DNA from: Roseinatronobacter domitianus
GTDB taxonomy: Bacteria; Pseudomonadota; Alphaproteobacteria; Rhodobacterales; Rhodobacteraceae
Assembly (NCBI RefSeq): GCF_023336755.1
Contig: NZ_JALZWP010000003.1
Span: forward strand, 124,001-188,000
Reading direction: 5' to 3'
Length of the DNA stretch: 64,000 nt
Shown: piece by piece, positions 1 through 7,785 of the stretch
How positions within the stretch are numbered: position 1 is the stretch's first letter
Layout of the letters: each line of letters starts with the position of its first letter
Notes under the pieces: model-generated
The model's input: the letters and a program-made list of their open reading frames with translations, nothing else
The model's database searches: none
What the model was told of the DNA's origin: nothing
Position numbers and translations under genes: made by a program

Positions 1-57
1 CGTGGCCGCAAATGAAAATTCGATTTTTTGCATATTCTTTTAGTTGAATAAGAAAAA

Positions 58-82
58 CCCGCCCGTGATGACCAAGGGCGGG
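58..82 (-). terminator. Rho-independent terminator of the soxW transcript
   Basis: Inverted repeat CCCGCCC (58-64) / GGGCGGG (76-82). On the minus strand it is followed by a run of five T, and it lies about 25 bases past the soxW stop codon. The stretch 1-57 to its left is A+T rich and holds no gene I can support. Confidence 0.8.
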
Positions 83-107
83 GATAAAACAGAACAGTTG
101 CAGTAGG

Positions 108-677
108 TTACTGTGCCGCGCGCATTTCATCCAATCGGCGCGCCACATATTTCTGGAAATGTTCGTCGCCCTCGTAACCTTTCTCCAACACCCATTCCAG
201 CATCAGTCGGGTACTGCCCTTCTCGAACGCGCCGGGCATGACAACTGCGGCCGATTCGCGCAGGCTGGCTGATTCGGGCGCCTCCTCGGAAGCGAAAATC
301 AGCGTGGGCGTGAACACCACGCCCCAACGCCGGGCCATGTCACGTTCTTCCATCACGGTGCCGTCGAAATCGGTCACTTCCAGGTTGCCGAACAGGTTCA
401 TCTGGATGACGTAGAATTTTTCGGACAGCAGACGCTCGATCTCTGGGTCGACATAGACGGTTTCATGCATCCGTGTGCAGTAGATACACCCGCGCTGTTC
501 AAACATCAAAAGCAGGCGTTTACCTTCGGCATTCGCATCCGCCAGATCATCGCGCATATCGCGGAAGGTTTCCACGAACCAGTCAGGTTTGTGCAGACCG
601 TCTTCTCCCAACGGCACGGCCGTGGCGGGGCCAGCCAGTATCAGGCCGGTTAGCAAGGCGTAAGCAAATCTCAGCAT
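108..677 (-). CDS. soxW: SoxW-like periplasmic thioredoxin
   Basis: A 189-residue exported thioredoxin-fold protein. Residues 1-20 form a signal peptide ending in an ATA-type cleavage site. A CxxC active site (CIYC, Cys64 and Cys67) follows a hydrophobic beta strand, and the cis-proline loop is visible as the FTPT segment near residue 124. In the Paracoccus sox system SoxW is a periplasmic thiol-disulfide reductant that receives electrons from SoxV. Here it lies 16 bases downstream of the soxV homologue on the same strand, which supports the assignment, and a terminator follows it. No soxXYZABCD genes are visible, so they may lie to the left or elsewhere. A generic DsbE-type or SoxW-like role cannot be separated from sequence alone. 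Confidence 0.75.
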   Translation of the reverse strand: MLRFAYALLTGLILAGPATAVPLGEDGLHKPDWFVETFRDMRDDLADANAEGKRLLLMFEQRGCIYCTRMHETVYVDPEIERLLSEKFYVIQMNLFGNLEVTDFDGTVMEERDMARRWGVVFTPTLIFASEEAPESASLRESAAVVMPGAFEKGSTRLMLEWVLEKGYEGDEHFQKYVARRLDEMRAAQ

Positions 678-693
678 GTTTTCCTCCCAGTTT

Positions 694-1431
694 TCAACCC
701 AAGGTAGCAGTCCATGGCATGTTCCGAAGCATCCATTCGGCGATCAGGCTGATCGAATCGGTCGCTATCAGAATCGCGAAGACCACAAGCATACCACCCA
801 TGACCTTTTCGACATGCGCCAGTTTCGACCGGTGCTTGCCGACCCAGTTCAGGAACGGGCGCGCGAACAGCGCTGCAATGACGAAAGGGAAGGTCATGGA
901 AATGCCATAGACCGCCAGCAAAAGCCCACCGCGCCAGACCTCTCCCATACCCGACGCAACCATCAGGATCGCAGCCAGCGCGGGGCCGACACAGGGTGTC
1001 CACCCGAACCCGAAGGCCAACCCCATGACATAGGATCCGACCACGGATTTCGGGGCGCCGACATTCTCGATCCGGGCCTGCCGATACAGGAAGCCAATCT
1101 TGATAACCCCCAGAAAGTGCAGGCCAAACGCCAGCAAAACGGCGGCCGCGACCCACTTCAAAATGTCGCGGTAAGCGATAAACGCCTGCCCAAGCGCGGT
1201 TGCCCCCATCCCCAGCAGCACAAAAATACTGGTCACGCCCAGCGCAAAGGCAACAGAGGACAGCACAAGCCGCTTCTGCGCGCCGGGCTCAAGGCCGCCC
1301 TCATCGCGCAACTCTCCCATCGAGAGCCCGGCCATGTAGCATAGGTAAAACGGCACAATGGGCAGAATGCAGGGCGTGAAGAACGATAACAGCCCCGCCA
1401 GCGCCGCCCCTGCAAAACTGATATCGAACAT
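694..1431 (-). CDS. soxV: CcdA/SoxV-family thiol-disulfide electron carrier, inner membrane
   Basis: A 245-residue polytopic membrane protein of the CcdA/DsbD-gamma family, which carries reducing equivalents from cytoplasmic thioredoxin to periplasmic thioredoxins. Two redox cysteines sit in the characteristic proline-flanked motifs FTPC (Cys21) and GWTPC (Cys147), one in each half of the six-helix bundle. It forms an operon with soxW, which it would reduce, and is divergent from the second thioredoxin gene (soxS). CcdA homologues also serve cytochrome c maturation. The SoxV label rests on the neighbours: SoxW-like, SoxS-like, an ArsR regulator and a YeeE transporter. Confidence 0.8.
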   Translation of the reverse strand: MFDISFAGAALAGLLSFFTPCILPIVPFYLCYMAGLSMGELRDEGGLEPGAQKRLVLSSVAFALGVTSIFVLLGMGATALGQAFIAYRDILKWVAAAVLLAFGLHFLGVIKIGFLYRQARIENVGAPKSVVGSYVMGLAFGFGWTPCVGPALAAILMVASGMGEVWRGGLLLAVYGISMTFPFVIAALFARPFLNWVGKHRSKLAHVEKVMGGMLVVFAILIATDSISLIAEWMLRNMPWTATLG

Positions 1432-1460
1432 GTGACCGGCTCCTTCGGGTTAGGGCCTGC

Positions 1461-1907
1461 ATGCTGGTTGCAGCAGCCACAACAACATATTACCTTATGC
1501 TTATGTTTAGATCGTTTCGTCAACTTGCGGTTTGGGCCGCGCTTGCTGTTTTTACGCAACTCCCACCCGCCATGGCAGACCCTGCCAGCGGGCTGCGTCT
1601 GCTGATGATCGAACAGCCGGGCTGCGCTTATTGCGTGGCGTTCAACCGCGACATCGCCCCGATCTATGAAAAGACAGAGCATGGTGCAGCGGCCCCGCTG
1701 TTTCATGCCGACCTGCGCAAAGACATGCCCGAGGGGATCACCTTGGAATCGAGGCCCTTTGTGACCCCGACTTTCATCCTCATCGGCCCCGATGGCCACG
1801 AGATGTCGCGCATGACCGGCTTTCCGGGAGAAGATTTCTTCTGGCCTTATATCGCGAAAATGATTGAGGAAGCTCAGACCGAGCTGGGCCAACCCGCTTT
1901 GAACTGA
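1461..1907 (+). CDS. soxS: SoxS-like exported thioredoxin
   Basis: A 148-residue thioredoxin-like protein with an active site CAYC (Cys55 and Cys58 from the first ATG). Alternative ATG codons lie at 1497 and 1503. The last gives a compact signal peptide (basic start, hydrophobic core, AMA cleavage site about residue 24) and is the best biological start, although no Shine-Dalgarno sequence precedes it. The first ATG has only a weak TTAGGG upstream. In Paracoccus, SoxS is a periplasmic thioredoxin that keeps SoxY reactivatable. The gene is divergent from soxV and is followed by the ArsR-family regulator gene on the same strand. Confidence 0.65.
   Translation: MLVAAATTTYYLMLMFRSFRQLAVWAALAVFTQLPPAMADPASGLRLLMIEQPGCAYCVAFNRDIAPIYEKTEHGAAAPLFHADLRKDMPEGITLESRPFVTPTFILIGPDGHEMSRMTGFPGEDFFWPYIAKMIEEAQTELGQPALN
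1484..1507. promoter_or_regulatory. Inverted repeat over the soxS start, candidate ArsR-type operator
   Basis: AACATA (1484-1489) and TATGTT (1502-1507) are exact inverted copies 12 bases apart, in an A+T-rich patch within the short soxV/soxS divergent region. ArsR-family repressors bind imperfect A+T-rich palindromes of this size. It overlaps the candidate starts at 1497 and 1503. Binding by the neighbouring ArsR protein is an inference. Confidence 0.35.
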
Positions 1908-2009
1908 CGGGTTTTGCCACAATCAACAGAATTTGACGCGCCGAACTCGCCACCTGCCTTCGCATCTGTTACAGTGTCTGGAACGATAGCGCGCTGATAT
2001 AGCGCAGGC

Positions 2010-2426
2010 ATGACAGTAACAGTCGGAACAAGCACCTTGCCAGACGGGCAACCAATGGAGCATGGCACCCAGACAGAATTCGGGCGCCAACCGGGGGAAG
2101 CATCGCTTCCGCCGACGTCTGACGTCAGCCATGACGCCTTGCAGGCAGAGGCGCGCGCGGCAGCCGATTTCCTAAAAGCAATGGGACATGAAGGCCGCCT
2201 GCTGATGCTGTATCATCTGTGCGAGCGCGATTGTTCGGTGACAGAACTGGAAAAGCTGATCTTGTCGCGCCAGGCCGCCGTCAGCCAGCAACTGGCCCGG
2301 TTGCGGCATGAAAAGCTGGTGACAACCCGGCGCGAGGGTAACCAGATTATCTATTCATTGGCAGATCAACGCGTGCGCGATGCGGTGCTTTTGATGCAAC
2401 ATATGTTCCGGAAACCCAAATTCTGA
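2010..2426 (+). CDS. ArsR/SmtB-family transcriptional regulator (SoxR/BigR-like)
   Basis: A 138-residue protein. The first 45 residues are low-complexity. Residues 50-135 are a winged helix with the recognition-helix segment SRQAAVSQQLARLR, typical of ArsR repressors of sulfur genes (SoxR, SqrR, BigR). The family normally senses persulfide through one Cys in helix 2 and a second near the C terminus. Here both cysteines lie together (Cys71 and Cys75, LCERDC) and the C-terminal region has none, so the sensing chemistry may differ. The start at 2010 gives a long N-terminal tail, and the ATG at 2055 is a shorter alternative. Its neighbours are soxS upstream and a YeeE transporter downstream. Confidence 0.75.
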   Translation: MTVTVGTSTLPDGQPMEHGTQTEFGRQPGEASLPPTSDVSHDALQAEARAAADFLKAMGHEGRLLMLYHLCERDCSVTELEKLILSRQAAVSQQLARLRHEKLVTTRREGNQIIYSLADQRVRDAVLLMQHMFRKPKF

Positions 2427-2436
2427 TCCAGATCAA
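2423..2436 (+). promoter_or_regulatory. FNR/CRP-type box upstream of the YeeE transporter
   Basis: CTGATCCAGATCAA matches the FNR-family consensus TTGAT-N4-ATCAA at nine of ten defined positions. It overlaps the stop codon of the ArsR gene and lies about 60 bases before the YeeE-family start codon. The part-palindromic GATC core makes chance plausible. Confidence 0.4.
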
Positions 2437-2496
2437 GGCGCCCCCTGTGTCGGGCGCTTAGCGTGCCCACACTCGAATTATCTGGGACGCGCGGAT

Positions 2497-3564
2497 ATGG
2501 ACCTGATTCCGGTTGTTGAATACCTTGGCGAAAGCAATGTCGAAGCCTTGATGGGCCTGATGGTCGGCATGGTTTTCGGCATCGCCGCGCAACGTTCGCG
2601 CTTTTGTCTGCGCGCGGCCACCGTCGAATTTGCCCGCGGCGAAATGGGGCCGCGCATGGCGATCTGGCTGCTGACCTTCTCGACCGCCGTGGTCTGGGTG
2701 CAGGGCGCGCAATCGCTGGGCCTGTTCCGGGCTGATGACGCGCGGCTTATGGCCGTGGCCGGGTCATGGTCCGGCGCGGTTATCGGCGGGTTGATGTTCG
2801 GCGCAGGCATGGTGCTGGCGCGCGGCTGTTCGGGCCGCTTGCTGGTCTTGGCGGCAACGGGCAACCTGCGATCCGTCATTGCCGGTATGGTCTTTGCACT
2901 GGTCGCCCAAATGGCACTTTACGGCTGGCTTGCGCCCTTGCGCACATGGTTGGCAAGCCTCTGGACCACCCCCGGCGGGCGCAATGTGCATTTGCTGGAC
3001 ATGGTCGGGCTGAACCAAAACCTTGGGCTGTGGCTGGGTGTGGCGACTGCCCTGCTGGCCCTGTTCCTTGCATTTCGCCACAAGCTGACATGGAGCTCGC
3101 TGGTCTTTGCGTCTGGCGTGGGCTTTGCCGTAGCACTTGGCTGGATTGCTACATGGACCCTTGCGCAGATCGCCTTTGACCCAATCAATGTGACATCGGC
3201 CACATTCACCGGCCCTTCGGCCAACACATTGATGTTCTTTCTGGAACCCGCGCCAAGATTGCGCTTCGATATCGGGTTGGTGCCGGGCGTGGTGCTGGGG
3301 GCGTTCCTGGCCGCACTTTTCGCCAAAGAACTGAAATGGCAGGGCTATGACGGGGCCGATGCCATGCGCCGTTCGCTTGTCGGGGCTGCGCTTATGGGCT
3401 TTGGCGGTATGCTGGCAGGGGGCTGCGCTATCGGCTCGCTCACCGGCGCTTCGGTCTTTGCCACGACCGCGTGGCTGGCACTTTTGTGCATGTGGATCGG
3501 CGCGGCGCTGACCGATTTCCTGATCGATCAACGAGACGGGCGCGGGCACGCTGTAGCGGTCTGA
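2497..3564 (+). CDS. YeeE/YedE (TsuA)-family sulfur-compound transporter
   Basis: A 355-residue polytopic membrane protein of the YeeE/YedE family, whose characterised members import thiosulfate. The conserved cysteine motifs are present: RSRFC (Cys37), LARGCSGR (Cys111) and a late AGGCAIG. In the family these line the substrate path and relay the thiosulfate sulfane sulfur. Two pseudo-repeats, each with a GC-containing re-entrant segment, can be seen. It follows the ArsR regulator by 70 bases, probably in one transcript, and is convergent with the SoxH-like gene across a terminator. A role in thiosulfate or related sulfur uptake fits the cluster; the exact substrate is inferred. Confidence 0.8.
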   Translation: MDLIPVVEYLGESNVEALMGLMVGMVFGIAAQRSRFCLRAATVEFARGEMGPRMAIWLLTFSTAVVWVQGAQSLGLFRADDARLMAVAGSWSGAVIGGLMFGAGMVLARGCSGRLLVLAATGNLRSVIAGMVFALVAQMALYGWLAPLRTWLASLWTTPGGRNVHLLDMVGLNQNLGLWLGVATALLALFLAFRHKLTWSSLVFASGVGFAVALGWIATWTLAQIAFDPINVTSATFTGPSANTLMFFLEPAPRLRFDIGLVPGVVLGAFLAALFAKELKWQGYDGADAMRRSLVGAALMGFGGMLAGGCAIGSLTGASVFATTAWLALLCMWIGAALTDFLIDQRDGRGHAVAV

Positions 3565-3577
3565 CCACAAGACAAAA

Positions 3578-3601
3578 CGGGCGCGGAATGACCCGCGCCC
3601 G
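3578..3601. terminator. Bidirectional terminator between the YeeE gene and the SoxH-like gene
   Basis: A 9-base perfect inverted repeat CGGGCGCGG (3578-3586) / CCGCGCCCG (3593-3601) lies in the short gap between two convergent genes. Confidence 0.7.
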
Positions 3602-3613
3602 CCTTATGCAAGC

Positions 3614-4567
3614 TTATTCCCACTCCATCTCGGAAAACACTACGCCCGCGTTGCGGGTCGCCAGTTCCTCAAACGTGTCCAGATGGGTGTAGGGGGATTG
3701 GTCGACATAATAAGACGAGGTCAGGTCGCCGCCTTCGTCGATATGTTCGCCGATCTTTTCGCGCAGATACACCAGATAATCACGCGTATAGCGCCGCACC
3801 TGCGCCAGGTTGGTCGGGTGCCCATGACCGGGGATCACATAGGTCGGGTTCAATGGCTCGAACGCGTTTTCCCAGGTTTCGATCCAGCAGCTTGTGCAGG
3901 TGCCCTCAAAAATTGGCGGCATGCGTTCCTGAAAGGCGATGTCACCCGCAATCATCAACGATTGCTCTGGCAGCCAGACCTGCGTATCGCCCGCGCTATG
4001 GGCCGGGCCAAGATGCAACACCTCTATGCGGAAATCACCCATCGACGCGTCATACCTGTCGGTGAATGTCAGCGTGGGGGCCATGGGCACAGTGCCTTCG
4101 GCATTCTCGCGAGCATAGTTCTGCAAGGCTTGCAGCCCCTGCCCCGCGTCTTTCTCATATTCATGCGCGGCATCGACATGGGCCAGAACCGGCACATCCT
4201 GCTCTATCCAGTAATTGTTGCCCAGCATTGCATGGCCTTGCCCGTTTTCGGCAATCACCAGCTTGACCGGTTGGTCTGTGCGTTCGCGGATTTCCGCATG
4301 TAGGGCTTCGGCCAGCTTGTAGGACGCTCCGGAATTTATGACGACCACGCCATCACCGGTGATGATAAAGCTCAGGTTGTTGTTGTGCCCCGCGTTCTCA
4401 TAGGTCGGCGGTGCCGTCGCGCCGATGGACGACCAGACATGCGGGATCACCTCTACCGGTTTGTTATACAGCACCGATTGCGGATATTTGTCTGCAATAT
4501 CCTCCGACGCAAAAGCGGCCCCGGCCCAGAGTGCGGCCGTCATGGTTAACAGAATAGGGCGTGTCAT
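3614..4567 (-). CDS. SoxH-like exported metallo-beta-lactamase-fold protein with degenerate metal motif
   Basis: A 317-residue protein with a signal peptide (residues 1-21) and a metallo-beta-lactamase fold. The second half keeps the usual ligands: His in LGPAHSAGDT, Asp in IAGD and His in IPGHGHP. The first metal motif HxHxDH is replaced by NGQGHA (residues 108-113), so most site-1 ligands are missing. SoxH of Paracoccus is a periplasmic protein of this fold of uncertain function, and the similarity with that group together with the sulfur cluster suggests the name. It directly follows the second such gene in one operon; a GTG at 4570 is an alternative start. Catalysis may be altered or lost. 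Confidence 0.7.
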   Translation of the reverse strand: MTRPILLTMTAALWAGAAFASEDIADKYPQSVLYNKPVEVIPHVWSSIGATAPPTYENAGHNNNLSFIITGDGVVVINSGASYKLAEALHAEIRERTDQPVKLVIAENGQGHAMLGNNYWIEQDVPVLAHVDAAHEYEKDAGQGLQALQNYARENAEGTVPMAPTLTFTDRYDASMGDFRIEVLHLGPAHSAGDTQVWLPEQSLMIAGDIAFQERMPPIFEGTCTSCWIETWENAFEPLNPTYVIPGHGHPTNLAQVRRYTRDYLVYLREKIGEHIDEGGDLTSSYYVDQSPYTHLDTFEELATRNAGVVFSEMEWE

Positions 4568-4570
4568 CAC

Positions 4571-5488
4571 TCAGATCTCCGGATTAAAACGATAGCCGCC
4601 ATCGGCCAGCTTTTCGGCGCGGCCCAAGCCGCCATCATGCACATGAAAGCCCGCAACAAGCAGGTTGTCAGCGGTAATCCGGTCTAACAGCGCGACGCGG
4701 CTGGCAGCGCCCAGTTGCGGGTCTTGGTCGGCGGCTGACGCGAATTCGGGGCGCTCGAATGCCACATGGCCGTTGCCGATTGCATCGCCTGTCACAAGCA
4801 CGCCTTGCCCGCCAAGCTGCACCTGGTAGGACATGTGGCCGGGCGTGTGTCCGGGGCTGGCCACAGCTTGAACGCCGGGCACGACCTCTGCGCCATCCTC
4901 GATGAGGATGACCTGATCGGCCACTATTTCCAGCCGCCGGGCAGCGCCCACGGCGAAGGACTGGCGCTCTGCCCCAATCGTGTCGATGGTGGCCGGGTCC
5001 ATCCAGTAGTCCCATTCCGCCCGGCCCATGATGATCTGGGCATTCGGCAGGAAAGGTTCGTCGAAATCATCCAGCAACCCCCAGATATGATCGGGGTGGG
5101 CATGGGTGATGACCAGATGCGTGATGTCCTCTGGCGCGACCCCCATCTCGTCCAGCGTGTCGGGCAGCATACCCGCGCTTGGCATGAAATCGAAGCCAGC
5201 CCCCACATCGAACAACACCGTCCGTTCACCGTCGCGCAACAGCGTATGGTTGCACGGTGGAGTCATCTGGTCAGACAGCCCATAGCGCGCGCGCAGCTCT
5301 GCCAGAAATTCGGCTGGAAGCTGCTCAAGCGTCGAATCAAACGGCAAGACAAGGTTACCATCCGACACCATGTCCAACCGCGCCGACCCCGCTTCAAACG
5401 AGTTTACGGCCAAGGCACGACGCGGCAACAGACCCTGGGCAACAAGTGCGGCGGCAATACCGGATTGCAGGAAAAGACGGCGATGCAT
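4571..5488 (-). CDS. Exported metallo-beta-lactamase-fold hydrolase with intact zinc motif
   Basis: A 305-residue protein. The N terminus (MHRRLFLQSG followed by a hydrophobic run) looks like a Tat or Sec signal. The full THAHPDH motif (His129, His131, Asp133, His134) is present, and later ligands are seen in SPGHTPGHM, TGDA and the final FHVH, as expected for a binuclear zinc hydrolase. This form resembles quorum-quenching lactonase-like and glyoxalase II-like enzymes, so the substrate is open. It is the promoter-proximal gene of a two-gene operon with the degenerate SoxH-like paralogue, which suggests a catalytic and a non-catalytic partner. A periplasmic location is inferred from the leader. 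Confidence 0.75.
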   Translation of the reverse strand: MHRRLFLQSGIAAALVAQGLLPRRALAVNSFEAGSARLDMVSDGNLVLPFDSTLEQLPAEFLAELRARYGLSDQMTPPCNHTLLRDGERTVLFDVGAGFDFMPSAGMLPDTLDEMGVAPEDITHLVITHAHPDHIWGLLDDFDEPFLPNAQIIMGRAEWDYWMDPATIDTIGAERQSFAVGAARRLEIVADQVILIEDGAEVVPGVQAVASPGHTPGHMSYQVQLGGQGVLVTGDAIGNGHVAFERPEFASAADQDPQLGAASRVALLDRITADNLLVAGFHVHDGGLGRAEKLADGGYRFNPEI

Positions 5489-5607
5489 GTGATTTCTCCC
5501 TCAAGAAATACCCCGCACAAGGCGGGCAACAACCGGAAAGGCGAGGGAGAGCGCAGTGTTTCCGTGTGTTAGGTGTAATATATGGCCGAAGCCGGATGCA
5601 AGCCCCG

Positions 5608-6267
5608 TTACAGATTGCGCATCTGTAATTCGCGCGCGACCTCGGCGCGGACCAGCTTGCGGATGTTACGGGTAATCCGCTCGCCCAACTCACCCTGCAA
5701 TTCTTGACGCACGATACGCGCCACCAGCTCTGCCAAGGCGTCTTCGTCGATCACAGTATCCGCCGTTTCCGCAGCCTCGGTAGCCCCGGCAGCCTCGGCA
5801 GCCTCGGCAGCCTCGGCAGGGGCGATTGCCAGTGCCTTTTCAAGTCGTGCAAGGGTTTCTTCCAGTTGAGTTTCGCCCTCAACATCCGGCTCGACCATGG
5901 GGCCAGAGGCAGTCGGCGCCGCGAATATCTGCGCTGCCCCCTGCCCGGCTTGGGCAATTCGGGTCAGTAATGGCGCACGCAGGGCGGCATCGGCAAAACT
6001 CGGATGCCTTGGCGACTCAACTGGATCAGGCTTGGACGCAATCACAGATTGCAGGGTTTCTGGGGCCGGATCAGATTTGGTTTCGACTTCCGGGAACTTG
6101 GGGTCTTGCGCCGTATCGGGTCCATCATCGACACGCAACGCCGAGGTCAGCACCAGTTTTCCGGGCGTTGCAGGCTTTGGGTGTGCCGGGTGTTCATCAT
6201 GCGATACAAGACGCCGGATGGATGACAACACATCCTCTATTTCGTGCCGCGACATCGCCTCGGTCAT
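5608..6267 (-). CDS. PopZ-like DUF2497 polar-organising family protein
   Basis: About 219 residues, starting at the ATG that gives MTEAMSRHEIEDVLSSIRR (an upstream ATG at 6294 is less likely). The N-terminal helix and the C-terminal helical block (EDALAELVARIVRQ to the final MRNL) are the two conserved ends of DUF2497/PopZ. The middle is acidic, proline-rich and disordered, with an Ala-Glu run encoded by 9-base tandem repeats. Caulobacter PopZ forms a polar matrix that anchors centromere and signalling proteins; a similar scaffold role is inferred. The order pcm-tolC-DUF2497 on one strand is common in Rhodobacteraceae, where valS usually follows. Here the two metallo-beta-lactamase-fold genes follow instead. 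Confidence 0.75.
   Translation of the reverse strand: MTEAMSRHEIEDVLSSIRRLVSHDEHPAHPKPATPGKLVLTSALRVDDGPDTAQDPKFPEVETKSDPAPETLQSVIASKPDPVESPRHPSFADAALRAPLLTRIAQAGQGAAQIFAAPTASGPMVEPDVEGETQLEETLARLEKALAIAPAEAAEAAEAAGATEAAETADTVIDEDALAELVARIVRQELQGELGERITRNIRKLVRAEVARELQMRNL
5768..5820. repeat. 9-bp tandem repeat inside the PopZ-like gene
   Basis: Four or more imperfect copies of CAGCCTCGG, read in frame as Ala-Glu-Ala repeats in the disordered middle of the DUF2497 protein. The unit length preserves the frame, so copy number could vary between strains. Confidence 0.75.
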
Positions 6268-6390
6268 GTCTTGCCCTTTCCCCACTGATAACACACACAG
6301 GGTGCGTGATCTGGCGCCACGCTCTCCACTGTTCCGCAGGCAGCCTAGCGCGTCCGGAACCGTCAGACAATCACCTATGCGCCGACAGGA

Positions 6391-7761
6391 TTAATCTGCC
6401 TTGTTGAGGGCGCGCAGAATGCGGTCCAGCGCCTCGCCCTGCGCCGAAATGGCCGGTGCGTCCTTGACGGCGTTGTAATAGGCTTCCGGGTCATAGGTTG
6501 TAATGCCCAGCCCAAGGTGCTCGACCGTCAACAAGCCCATGCTGGCAAGCAGGTTGTAAGTGGCCGTTTGCAAACCGGCTTCGGCCTGCAACAAGGTGGT
6601 GCGCGCGTTCAGCAGATCGTTTTCGGCGTTCAGCACATCCAACGTGGTGCGCGCGCCCAGTCGCGCCTCTTCGCGCGTGCCATCGAAGGCGTTTTGCGAG
6701 GCCGTGACCTGCTGGCGGCTGGCACTGATGCGCGCGCGGGTCACATCCAGATTGGCCCAGGCCAGCGCCACGTTCTGCAACACCTGCGCCGCTGTTTGAT
6801 GCAGCCCAGCGCGCGTCGCGTCGCGCCGAGCAATAGCTTGCCGTGACAAGGCCCGGAGTTGTCCACCCTGATAAATTGGACGGGCATATGTAATCCCCGC
6901 CGTCACGCTGCCCACGTCGCTGGCCGCTTGATTCGAGAAACTGCGCCCGACCCCGGCACTGCCAGTCACAGACCCGTGGCGCTGCGCCTCGACGCGCTCA
7001 GCGTTCAGATCGCCCGCCGTCACCTCGAACTGGGCTTGCAGGATGCTCGGATGCGTGCGGCGCGCAATGTCTTGTGCCGCCTGCAAGGAGGCTGCCGTGC
7101 GCGGCAACGCCGGCGCGGCCCTCAGGCTTGATGGATAGCTGCCGGTCACAAGTTTGTAGCCCTCGCGGGCGGCGGCAAGATCACCCTCAGACGCGGCAAG
7201 CTGCGAACGGGCGGCGGCCAGGCGCGCCTCTGCCAGCGATACGTCTGTGCGCGTCACCTCGCCCAGCTCGAACCGTTCGCGCGCGGCGCTCAACTCTCGG
7301 GTAATGACCCGCACCGTGGCCTGCTGCAACAGCACGGCTTCGGTTGCCGTCCGCACGTCCATGAAGGCAGAGACAGCATTGAGCAAAACCTGCTGCTCAG
7401 CGTTCAAAAGTGCCTGACGGGTGGCCAGAACTTGCGCTTTCGCCGCCTCCTTGGCCAATCGGCCCCGCCCAAAGTCCACGAGTGTGACCTCGGCATTCAG
7501 GTTGAACGACAACGTCAACGACTCAGAGCCACTTGATTGGGCCCGCCCCTGAAGCCCAGCCACGAAATTCACCACCGGGCGCAACTGCGCGACGGCGATG
7601 GCGACATCCTCATCTGCGGCCCGCAACACAGCGCGATTCTGCTCCAGAATGTTGGAATTCTGATAAGCTGCAACAAAGGTATCTGCCAATGATTGCGCCA
7701 TGGCAGGAATCGGTGAACACAGCGCAGCGGCAATGCAAAGAGCACTCAGACGTCGGATCAT
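6391..7761 (-). CDS. tolC: TolC-family outer-membrane efflux channel
   Basis: A 456-residue protein with a signal peptide (residues 1-22, cleavage after AMA). Two similar halves of long coiled-coil helices, each with the usual LxxAxxxLxxARxxLLQAE pattern, mark the outer-membrane factor family that forms trimeric export tunnels with RND, MFS or type I secretion pumps. Length agrees with type-I-secretion TolC proteins. It starts 24 bases downstream of the pcm gene on the same strand and is followed by the DUF2497 gene, a conserved arrangement in this family of bacteria. No inner-membrane pump genes are nearby, so it probably serves several systems. Confidence 0.88.
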   Translation of the reverse strand: MIRRLSALCIAAALCSPIPAMAQSLADTFVAAYQNSNILEQNRAVLRAADEDVAIAVAQLRPVVNFVAGLQGRAQSSGSESLTLSFNLNAEVTLVDFGRGRLAKEAAKAQVLATRQALLNAEQQVLLNAVSAFMDVRTATEAVLLQQATVRVITRELSAARERFELGEVTRTDVSLAEARLAAARSQLAASEGDLAAAREGYKLVTGSYPSSLRAAPALPRTAASLQAAQDIARRTHPSILQAQFEVTAGDLNAERVEAQRHGSVTGSAGVGRSFSNQAASDVGSVTAGITYARPIYQGGQLRALSRQAIARRDATRAGLHQTAAQVLQNVALAWANLDVTRARISASRQQVTASQNAFDGTREEARLGARTTLDVLNAENDLLNARTTLLQAEAGLQTATYNLLASMGLLTVEHLGLGITTYDPEAYYNAVKDAPAISAQGEALDRILRALNKAD

Positions 7762-7785
7762 TTCGCGGCCTTTTGTATGTCGGTT

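Noticed and set aside
2764-3570. A 268-residue minus-strand frame opposite the YeeE transporter
   Set aside because: No family motif; its composition is the mirror of a membrane-protein gene. The plus-strand gene explains the codon bias.
4766-5572. A 268-residue plus-strand frame
   Set aside because: It is antisense to the intact metallo-beta-lactamase-fold gene, without recognisable domains.
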